Below are positions 18,826 through 26,293 of a stretch of DNA of 26,293 bases, piece after piece (position 1 is the first letter of the stretch; every line of letters starts with the position of its first letter). Both the position numbers and the translations under genes were made by a program. Origin of the DNA: Multifurca ochricompacta (taxonomy: Eukaryota > Basidiomycota > Agaricomycetes > Russulales > Russulaceae); assembly GCA_022496185.1 (NCBI GenBank), contig WTXG01000393.1, positions 1 through 26,293 of the forward strand. Direction: 5' to 3'. Under the pieces are notes generated by a model. That model did not search any database. It was not told the origin of the DNA and was given only the letters and a program-made list of their open reading frames with translations.

Positions 18826-19419
18826 TGTAATGCCTGGTGCGGGCATTCAGCACGATGTGTGACAAGTCGTGTAGTGAAACTACGAAGTCAAGAGTGCACT
18901 GTCTTTCAAGTACACGGAGTTTGGATGAGGAGTCAATACAAAGGAGCTAATCCCTTGGTATCAGTGAGCAGAAAAGTGCCAAAAGCACTGAGATGATTCA
19001 AGAGTCAGATCTTAGAGATCACCCAGAAGGTAATGCACCAAGTTGATTAAGAAGTCAAGTCTAAGGCATACAGGCTAACTAGGCAGGCCTTATATACGTA
19101 ATAGAGATCAGAGTCTAAATCGGAGTAATGTAATTGATGTATCAATGAAGTTGTAATCTATCCGCATGGAGAATGGAATCAGGGTGGGCCAGATGAGAAT
19201 ATATGTAGATGAATCTGGTATAGTTGCGATTCTGGTGGGAAAATATGTAAGAGTTCTTGTGTAAAATATGAGTCAGAGATAAGCACAGCCCGGGTCAAAG
19301 ATAAGGAACAAATATGTACAAAGGGGGTCATGAACATGATCAACAAGGGATAAATGGGACCAAACAGCATGTCACATGGAAGGAGAAAGAAATAAGATGA
19401 CGTAGCAGGGTTCATAACA
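18826..19419 (-). repeat. Element B 5' LTR
   Basis: 594 bp, pair of 9284-9877. In element orientation starts TGTTATGAACCCTGC, ends CAGGCATTACA. Holds the promoter for B. Confidence 0.95.
19052..19096 (-). promoter_or_regulatory. Element B 5' LTR TATA box and start 11-mer
   Basis: TATATAAGG from 19096; AGACTTGACTT at 19062-19052, 34 bases downstream. Confidence 0.65.
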
Positions 19420-19424
19420 CAACT

Positions 19425-20716
19425 ACTACACTCAGACTCTTGGACATGACTGGAAACGCCTTTGAGACAGCCGCATCCTTCCTGTAAACGAATACCTCAG
19501 TAATTTCCCTAACATCAACCTCATCAGCAACCTTGACCCCCACACATTCTACAGAACATACAACGAAAAGGAAGTCCATTGGTCTGACACCCATACAGCG
19601 TGGGTCTACCTTAATAACCACCATGTTCAATTCCCTGTTGCTTCTATCACCTCTGATGAAGAAGAAGTATCCCAATCCCTTGAAGCTGTAGAACAATCCC
19701 TTTGTGCTATCACCCTCAGAACCCCTCCTACTCTCCCATCCATATCCCTTGCCTCCATGACCACTGCTATCACTTCACACCCTCCAAAGACATCAACACC
19801 TCTGAATATCATGAGCACTACCGCCGCCTCCAGTGGAAAGATCTTGGGGTCACCCCCAGAATCTTTTGATGGGCAAGCTTCTAAAGCAGAACGCTTCTGG
19901 TCTCAACTGGCCAACTATTACTACCTGAATGAAGGGGCCTTCACTGATGAAAGAGAATGGGCCAGAGACCACACCAACACTGCACTCCAGGCCAATCCCC
20001 CTTCTTTTGGGACATGGGACCACTTCAGAATTGACTTTGAAAAACAGTTTATCCCAGTAGAGAGTCGCCTCCTGTCTACCAAAGCCATATATGAAATCCA
20101 CCAAGGCACTTGCCCTTTCAATGACTGGTACCAAGAATGGTCCACCCATGCCACCTGTGCTACAGTAGATGAAAATACCAAGATCTATGCCTTCCAAAGC
20201 ATGATCAATCAAGGTCTAGGACAGAAACTCCTAGGGCTATCCCCTCAACCCACCACACTCCATGATCTTGTCACTAAAGCCAGAGAATTTGATGCAGCAT
20301 GGCAGCTTTATGGCAAATCTACCAAGCCTTGACCTCTCCATCTGCGAATTGGAGAAGCTACCACTGACAACCCAGAAACCCAAGTCAACTTTGTTGCCCC
20401 ATCCCAGCCCAGAAATCCTAATGCCCCCCCATGCACTACCAAGTTAACCCCAGAAGAAAAGAAGTATCGATGAGAAAACAAGCTTTGCTTCTATTGTGGG
20501 AAGCCTAATCACATCACCAATCAATGTCGCAGCAAGACCAGGGCCATCCAAGGTCAAGGACCTCCCCACCCTACCCCAGTAAGAGCCCTGGCATCAGAAG
20601 AAGCACCCCCCCAAGCACCATGACCCCCCCCTGACTACCTCTCAGTATCTGCCACCAAGAGCTATGAAGATCCAGTACCATACATGATGGATGAAGATGG
20701 ACCTTCGGATTTTTAA
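19425..20716 (+). pseudogene. Element E gag, continuation after element B
   Basis: Continues the frame of 9166-9283. Segments: LPVNEYLSNFPNINLISNL, VHWSDTHTAWVYLNNHHVQF, IMSTTAASSGKILGSPPESF (compare IMSTIAAQLPNP in element B), capsid AERFWSQLANYYYLNEGAF, WDHFRIDFEKQFIPVESR, INQGLGQKLLGL. The zinc knuckle CFYCGKPNHITNQC begins at 20486. Stops at 20330-20332 and 20471-20473 are TGA at Arg-compatible places. It ends PSDF then TAA at 20714-20716. Confidence 0.88.
20707..20716 (+). other. Element E gag stop and candidate -1 frameshift site GGATTTTTAA
   Basis: The gag frame reads GAT TTT TAA; the -1 frame reads GGA TTT TTA ACA and runs on into the protease. It is the same design as in A and B with a different stop codon. 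Confidence 0.6.
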
Positions 20717-21480
20717 CATGTCCTGCAGCTGCACTGTCTGTGAGGACTTCTTGTACCCCCAGTGTTCCTTGTATGAGCTGCTCTGCGGTCCTAGATAACC
20801 TTGGTTTTGAGCATGTATCCTTGTTAGTGACTAGAAATGCTAGATCACCTTCTATTGTGCTCAAAGCAGAACTCATTGGATGAAACACTGGGATGAAAAT
20901 CAGTGTGCATGCCCTAATAGATAGTGGGGCAGAAGGATTGATAATCCACCAAGACTACGCCAAAGCACATCACCTAACCTTGAGCACCCTTGCCAAGCCT
21001 CTCTGAGTCAAGAATGTGGATGGTACTAGTAATGCTAATGGAGCTATTTACCACACCACAACCCAAACCCTATGACTACCCCTCCAAGACCAATACCATG
21101 AAGAACTTGCCAAGTTCTATGTCACCAATATAGGGGACCATGACATTATCCTAGGAACTGACTGGCTACATTGCCATAACCCAGAAGTAAACTGGAAGGA
21201 AGACACTCTGACCTTGAAACACTGCCCCATGTCCTGCACCCTTACCATGACCCCTCTGACCTTTGCTTCAACACACCCCTCTCGCCCTACCCTGTCTACA
21301 ATCACAGTAAAACCCCTGATGGACCAGACACTCATAGCAGCAGCAGAAATCTTTGCAGCCCTAATCACAGATCACCCCATGATCACCCCAGATGAAGTAC
21401 CTCCTGAATTCATTATCCACATCCACACCAAGACCACCATGTCTACCCAGATTGCTGCAGATCAAGTAAAGACCCCTACA
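20707..21480 (+). pseudogene. Element E pol: aspartic protease
   Basis: In the -1 frame from the gag stop. KISVHALIDSGAEGLIIHQD carries the DSGA active site (about 20920-20931), followed by VKNVDGTSNANGAIYHTTTQ, FYVTNIGDHDIILGTDWL and HNPEVNWKEDTL, the typical end of a Gypsy protease. Three TGA codons in the region (20881-20883, 21004-21006, 21073-21075); the last two stand where CGA (Arg) fits. Confidence 0.88.
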
Positions 21481-22480
21481 TCCTTAGAAGAACAACTCCC
21501 TCCTGAATACCTTGCATACCAATCTGTCTTTGAAGAGAAAGCCTCTCAACGTTTACCACAGCACCAACCATGGGACCATGCCATAGAACTCAAACCAGAT
21601 GCCAAAGTGTGAGACTGCAGCATCTACAAGCTCGCCCCTGAAGAACAGAAAGCCCTGGACATCTTCTTAAATGATCACCTTGCCAAGGGATACATCAGAG
21701 AATCCAAGTCCCCCATTGCTAGCCCCTTCTTCTTTGTAAAAAAGAAGGATGGAAAACTACATCCTGTCCAAGATTATTGAGCCTTGAATGAAATCACAGT
21801 AAAAAATGCCTACCCCCTACCCTTGATTCCAGAACTCATTGACAAAATTCACCATGCTTGCTACTTCACCAAGTTTGATATCCACTGGGGATATAACAAT
21901 ATCCACATCAAAGAAGGAGATGAATGGAAAGCTGCCTTCAAGACCAATCGAGGTCTCTTTGAACCCCTTGTCATGTTCTTTGGACTCTGTAACTCTCCTG
22001 CCACATTCCAAGCCTTCATGAATAGAGCCTTCAAAGATCTCCTTGCCACTGACCATGTTGTCATCTATATGGATGACATCTTGATATTTACCGACACCAT
22101 GGAACACCACAGAACACTTACCCATCAGGTCCTCCAATGCCTCCAACAGTTTGACTTATACCTAAAGCCTGAAAATGTACCTTTGCTCAATCGACCATTG
22201 ACTACCTTGGCCTAGTTATCACAGCTGGCCGTATCCAGATGGACCCTGCTAAATTAGAGGTATCACAAAATGGCCTCCCCATGCACCCTGAAGCAACTCC
22301 AAGCCTTCCTTGGATTCTGTAACTTCTACGACGTTTTATCAAAGACTTCTCCCTTATTGCCCCCCCTCCACACCTCACCAAGAAAGACACCCCTTTCCTC
22401 TGGACCCCAACCATGACCTTGCCTTTTCCACCCTAAAAGATGCTTTCACCACTGCCCCTGTCCTCCCTCCCTGACCATAC
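21481..22480 (+). pseudogene. Element E pol: reverse transcriptase
   Basis: Motifs in order: [129 protein letters not shown] and [13 protein letters not shown] with intact YMDD (22066-22077). TGA replaces Arg at 21610-21612 and 21778-21780. Frameshifts begin at about 22175 (after LYLKPEN). Related to B but another lineage. Confidence 0.93.
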
Positions 22481-22870
22481 TAAGCTTTCTGTTCATCACT
22501 GATGCCAGTGACTTTGCCATTGGTGCTATCCTTGAACAACCTGATGAACTCAATTGCTATCACCCCCTCGCCTTCCTGTCCAAGTCCATGCTGGATGCTG
22601 AATGTAACTATGACATCCATGACAAAGAACTTCTTGCCATTGTTCATGCTCTAGACACCTGGTGACATTACCTTGAGGGCACAACCCTTCCCTTTGAGGT
22701 ATGGACTGACCACAACAACCTGACTTACTTCCACTCCAAGCAAAAACTCTCCACCACCAAGCATGATGGGCCCTTGAACTGTCCAATACAACTTCACCAT
22801 TGTTCACAAACCTGGCTCTTTCAACAAATCTGATGCTCTGTCCAGTGTCCAGACCATAAAGAGGGGATAG
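22481..22870 (+). pseudogene. Element E pol: RNase H
   Basis: [54 protein letters not shown] and VWTDHNNLTYFHSKQKL carry the RNase H catalytic acids. The TGA at 22663-22665 stands for the Arg of the usual WRHYLEG. Frameshifts follow at about 22770. Confidence 0.85.
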
Positions 22871-23954
22871 AGCATGACAATGATGAGCACATACTCCTGG
22901 ACTCTAAGTTTTTTCACATTCAGGCCATGAAAACCACAGTCACAATACACATGACTCCACCCTACACCACAGAATCAAGGATTGCCAAGATCATGATAAT
23001 GAAGTCACCCAAGCCCTGACCACCATCCTGCATAATGGCCCATGTTCCCTTGCCAGAGGACTAGAGGACTGGAACCTAGAAAATGGCCTAATCCTACATA
23101 AGGCCAAGTCTACATCCCCAAGTCCCAAGAATTATGAAGAGACATTGTAAAACTACATCATGACTCCATTGCCACAGGACACCCAGGCAGATGGAAACCT
23201 ATGAATTAATATCACGAGAATTCTGGTGGCCAGGGATGTCCTCCTTTGTCAAAGAATATGTGGATGGGTGTGCCACCTGCCAAGAAACCAAAGTTTGACC
23301 TCAACTACCCATCCCTTTACAACCCAACCAAGTTCCAACTTGAGTATGGGGAACAGTCACCATGGACTTTATCACAGACCTACCCTGTCTCAATCATATG
23401 ACTCCCTGTTTGTGGTGGTAGACCAATTCAGTAAAGCCACCATCATTGTTCCCTGCACCAAAGACATCACTGCTTCAGAAACCTCCAAACTGTTCCTTGA
23501 ACATGTATGGAGATGCACTGGTCTCCCAGACCAAGTCATTTCTGATCAAGGTCCCCAATTTGCATCCAAAGTCATGAAAGAAATGTGGAGCAAGTTAGGG
23601 GTACAATCATCCCTAAGCACTGCCTATCATCCCCAGACAGATGGAGAGACGGAATGAGTCAACCAAGAACTAGAACAATACCTCCATGTCTTCTGCAACT
23701 TTCAACAAGATGACTGGGCAGAACTGATCCCCTTCATGGAGTTTGCCCACAATGCTAGAACTCACAGTGCTACCAAAAGATCTCCCTTTGAAATCTGGTA
23801 TGGCTTCCAACCAGAGTTTATTCTCCCACTCCATTTTGCCACCCCCATCTTGTCAGTTGAAGAATGACTCTGCACCATAGAAACTATCCGCAGTGAAGTA
23901 GCTGCTGCCCTCCAGGTGGCTGCAGAACTCATGAAACAGTCAAGACCAGACAGA
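22871..23954 (+). pseudogene. Element E pol: integrase, truncated by element F
   Basis: Zinc region: HHDSIATGHPGRW and WWPGMSSFVKEYVDGCATCQ. Core: TVTMDFITDLP, DQFSKATIIVPCTKD, VISDQGPQFASKVMKEMWSK and STAYHPQTDGETE supply the D,D,E residues; then VNQELEQYLHVFC and HNARTHSATKRSPFEIWYG. TGA at 23296-23298, 23341-23343, 23655-23657 and 23865-23867 all fit lost Arg CGA codons. The C-terminal module is missing because F starts at 23955. Confidence 0.92.
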
Positions 23955-24370
23955 TGTTACAACCCCACTCTTTTCTCTGGTCTCTCCTTGGCACTACACC
24001 ATCTCCTGACCCTTGGCTTTGCAACTCTACACTCTGATGTCTATGGCCTTGGGCCTAGGACCTTTGACCTGATGCCCTTGGCTTGCTGCCTTGGGACCTT
24101 TCCTGATGCCTGTGGCCTGCATGCCCAGGACCCTATCCTGATGCCTGTGACATGATGCTCACAGGACCCCTTACCCTTGATACCTGCACCTGACTCACTG
24201 ATAGTTCAGCTACTGTGCTGATGGCTGCATTTCCCTTTCCCCTGATGCTTGGCCTCTGTCTTGGCCAGCATCTGTGCCCTATCCCTGTGGCTGACACCCA
24301 TGGGATCTCTGACACTGTCCCTGCCAAACCTGACTCTGCACACAAGACAACTTTGGCTTGCATTTGCCCC

Positions 24371-24531
24371 TCCAGACCACATGACCTGTAGGCACATGAC
24401 ATGGACTCAAAGCCATGACCTGTCATGTGACCCTTGACCACATGACCTCAGACCATGTGACCCCTTTGACCATGTGACCTTGGACTTTGATCATGACCCC
24501 TTAGATCATCTGACCCATCAATCACCTGACC
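24371..24531 (+). repeat. Degenerate tandem repeat of CATGTGACC/CACATGACC units
   Basis: At least eight short units built on acatgacc or catgtgacc, spaced about 12-20 bases. Another loose array of cctgatgcc units lies at about 24067-24170. Both fall in the U3-like part of F, where repeats often act as enhancers; that role is inference. Confidence 0.55.
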
Positions 24532-24704
24532 CTCTTCTCTGACTCCTGTGGGAGTATTCCCACACTGATATGACTCCTGTGGGGCTGCCCCACATGATTA
24601 TGCTTCTGATAAGGCTTATCCTTATCATGGACTATATCTGGACCTCTTAGCTACTATTGGATGATAAGGACTTGATTATCTACAGTACCAGATCTCTGAT
24701 ACAG

Positions 24705-24746
24705 TACTTAAGACCCTGTAGACAGTCAGTAGAACCCCAGACTTGA
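24705..24746 (+). promoter_or_regulatory. Element F TATA-like box and interrupted start 11-mer
   Basis: TACTTAAGA at 24705; AGACTTGA from 24739 to 24746 is the first 8 bases of the expected self-primer, then element D. Confidence 0.45.
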
Positions 24747-25325
24747 TGTAACATGTATTTTCAACTTTCATGTTTCGGCGTTCAACCTCACGTTTCGGCG
24801 TTTCGTCACTTATCACTCCAAGCCTATACATATTAGGCTTCTCTTTTTATTTACATCTAGACTAGCATGACTTCTAACAACGTAGCCCCTCCTTATCCAC
24901 CTACATCTCCCACTGGTTTGCCCAGACTGCTCACCCCTCCATGATGTAGCTGTGACATAGCTATGATCCAGTCCTATCAGTTGTCATAGGCCTAGATAGT
25001 TATGTTAGATTACTGTCAATATCCCTGTATTTAAGGACCTACCAGTTCACAGAGACAGACCAAGTCTGTTCTCCTGTGCCAATACAGGTGTTCCATATCA
25101 GACAGAAACCTTGATTCCACTTGAGCCCCTAAGCCGCGCCTTAGGAGTCTTCGTCCCCAGTATCTAGTGACAGGACTGCGCGTCTCTGTCCAATTTCGAC
25201 TTGCACGCATGTCCACTGCAACCTACAGAGCTTGAACGACTTGGTGATCACCTTGAAACATTGACACTTGATTTAACCTCCTTGACGCGAATTGACTTGC
25301 ACACAGTTAGCACCTGGCTGTGACA
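24747..25325 (+). mobile_element. Element D 5' LTR (element continues beyond the window)
   Basis: Starts TGTAACATG and ends CACCTGGCTGTGACA at 25325, followed by TT and the PBS. Related to G1 and G2 at the start region and the end. A two-copy repeat with a cgtttcggcgtt core lies at about 24768-24806. CpG is frequent in the LTR and gag, unlike everything to the left. If the start is right, the duplication should be cttga (24742-24746), not testable here. Confidence 0.82.
25028..25072 (+). promoter_or_regulatory. Element D TATA box and self-primer
   Basis: TATTTAAGG at 25028; AAGTCTGTTCT at 25062-25072, 34 bases on, the exact reverse complement of the PBS at 25328-25338. ACAGAC and GTCTGT form an inverted repeat around the start. 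Confidence 0.8.
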
Positions 25326-25327
25326 TT

Positions 25328-25338
25328 AGAACAGACTT
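25328..25338 (+). other. Element D primer-binding site
   Basis: AGAACAGACTT, two bases (TT) after the LTR, 11 of 11 complementary to the predicted 5' end of the element's own transcript. Confidence 0.85.
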
Positions 25339-25422
25339 ACAGACTTCACAGAAAACAGAACCACTCACCTGAAACCGCAAGGCGACTGACAATGCGTCCC
25401 CTTGCATGAACCCAGAACAATC

Positions 25423-26293
25423 ATGTCGTATTCAGCACACAAACCCCAGACCCCTTCAACCTCCTTGGCCTCCTCAACAGACGACGAATCCCTCGACTAC
25501 CAGTCACCAGAACAAAACCTACCAGAACAGTCAGCCAGACAAAGATTTGGAGACGTACCATTCAAAAACTGAAATCACTTTGCATTACTCGCAAGCGATT
25601 CCCCTGCTGAAAGCCCCCAAACCGAAACCCCCACAGCACCTCTCCCATCCAGACTTCCACCCCTTCTTGAAGAAATGGCCACCATTACACTCACTGAACC
25701 AGGACAAACACATACCCAACTCAGTCATACCATGAGACAACCAAAGAATGACCCTCTTAATTTAGGAGGCCCACCAGGAGGAAACCCAGGTGGACACCCT
25801 GGAGGAGATCCAAACGGGCACCCAGGAGGAAACATAGGCGGAAATCCAGGAGGAAACCCTGGAGGGAATCCAGGAGGGAACCCTGGAGGAAATCCAGGAG
25901 GGAATCCAGGAGGAAACCCCCAGGGAGCTCCCGTCCCAATGCCACAGGGAGGACATATGGAAGGAGCCCCTCCCTCTTATTTTGACAGCGACAGGGCCCA
26001 CACGAAACGATGGTTCGCCTTGCTCAAACTCCACTTCGCCCTTAATGCGTTCGTGCCCCTAGTCCAGAACGAGCGATCCAAGGTGGCCTACATGTTAGGA
26101 ATAATCCGAGGTCCAAAAGTAGATCGATGGGTGGAGGAACAAGTATACTGGCTAGCCGACATTAACGCAGGACGAATCAGAGTTGTAAATGTGTGGGAAA
26201 CATTCTGGCAAACATTTCTTGCCGCATGGACAGATGTCGCGGCAGGACAAAAAGCGTTACAAGCGCTTGAAAAATTACAAATGAAGGAGGGAA
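25423..26293 (+). CDS. Element D gag, 3'-incomplete, one in-frame TGA
   Basis: ATG at 25423 (MSYSAHKPQTPSTSLASSTD). One frame stays open to the window end except TGA at 25570-25572 (DVPFKN-stop-NHFALLASD), where CGA Arg would fit. An acidic/proline linker and a glycine-asparagine-proline repeat lead to a Gypsy capsid: PPSYFDSDRAHTKRWFALLK, LHFALNAFVPLVQNER, YMLGIIRGPKVDRWVEEQV, ETFWQTFLAAWTDVA. An overlapping frame ending at 25735 is a shadow: only this frame joins the capsid. It may be a recent nonsense change; readthrough is possible but not shown. Confidence 0.8.
25765..25922 (+). repeat. 12-bp minisatellite coding GGNP repeats in element D gag
   Basis: About 13 units of ggaggaaaycca type encoding GGNP, with GGHP, GGDP and GGNI variants. 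A low-complexity flexible segment between the N-terminus and capsid. Confidence 0.85.

Larger units (their letters stand above)
9284..19419 (-). mobile_element. Element B: full-length Gypsy (chromovirus-type) retrotransposon
   Basis: Two 594-bp LTRs, PBS, gag, protease, RT, RNase H, integrase, chromodomain, C-terminal extension and polypurine tract, all on the minus strand. Target duplication caact at 9279-9283 and 19420-19424. It is interrupted by G1, G2, a B-type solo LTR and a hAT element. Without these it would be about 7.5 kb. All genes carry stops or frameshifts. Confidence 0.95.
23955..24746 (+). mobile_element. Element F LTR, 5' part, inserted in E and cut by D
   Basis: Starts TGTTACAACCCC immediately where E integrase coding stops. 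It has a TATA-like TACTTAAGA at 24705 and AGACTTGA at 24739, 34 bases on, after which element D begins. It is non-coding and U3-like. No internal region of F is visible and its target duplication cannot be checked here, so identity as an LTR rests on the boundary and promoter layout. Confidence 0.6.

Noticed and set aside
25406..25735. Separate 109-codon gene before D gag
   Set aside because: Out of frame with the capsid. The overlapping frame from 25423 joins the capsid after one TGA and has gag-like composition.
25757..26034. Minus-strand frames with repeated SLLDSLQGFLLDF- or SWIPSRVSSWI-like sequence
   Set aside because: Antisense shadows of the GGNP minisatellite in element D gag.

Overview
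The window is a nest of LTR retrotransposons (Ty3/Gypsy) with no recognisable host gene. Chromodomain integrase, the gag type, compact fungal-like DNA and heavy CpG decay suggest a filamentous fungus, most likely an agaricomycete basidiomycete; the taxon is inference, the element content is seen in the sequence.

Layout. (1) 1-5219: element A, minus strand, running off the left edge: integrase/RNase H, reverse transcriptase (RT), protease, gag, primer-binding site (PBS) and part of its 5' LTR. Two solo LTRs of one family (S1, S2) sit inside it, each with a 5-bp target duplication. (2) 5220-6247: two copies of the same LTR in opposite orientation around a 352-bp spacer; the right copy is the 5' LTR of element E. 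(3) Element E, plus strand: LTR, PBS, a long unrecognised reading frame (6294-9169), then gag from an overlapping ATGA. E is split at 9283/19425 by element B and resumes with gag, protease, RT, RNase H and integrase to 23954. (4) 9284-19419: element B, complete on the minus strand, two 594-bp LTRs and target duplication caact. Inside it lie solo LTRs G1 and G2, a solo LTR of B's own family in opposite orientation, and an 875-bp hAT-type non-autonomous DNA transposon with 8-bp duplications and a tRNA-like sequence. (5) 23955-24746: LTR of element F inserted in E integrase. (6) 24747-26293: element D, plus strand, CpG-rich and apparently youngest: LTR, PBS and gag, running off the right edge.

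Three features recur across divergent families. First, each PBS lies two bases (TT) after the LTR and is complementary to an 11-mer that starts 34 bases after the first T of the TATA box. This is the arrangement of Tf1/sushi-type self-primed reverse transcription, where the 5' end of the transcript is its own primer. Second, gag ends at GGATTTTTRA with pol in the -1 frame in A, B and E. Third, decay is dominated by CpG transitions: premature stops are mostly TGA where an arginine CGA is expected, and 23 of 25 differences between B's two LTRs are CpG-type by my hand alignment.

Relative order from nesting: A and E oldest; B and F inserted in E; G1, G2, the B-type solo LTR and the hAT inserted in B; D inserted in F. 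Removing B, G1 and one duplication copy restores an open frame at the junctions, which validates the boundaries.
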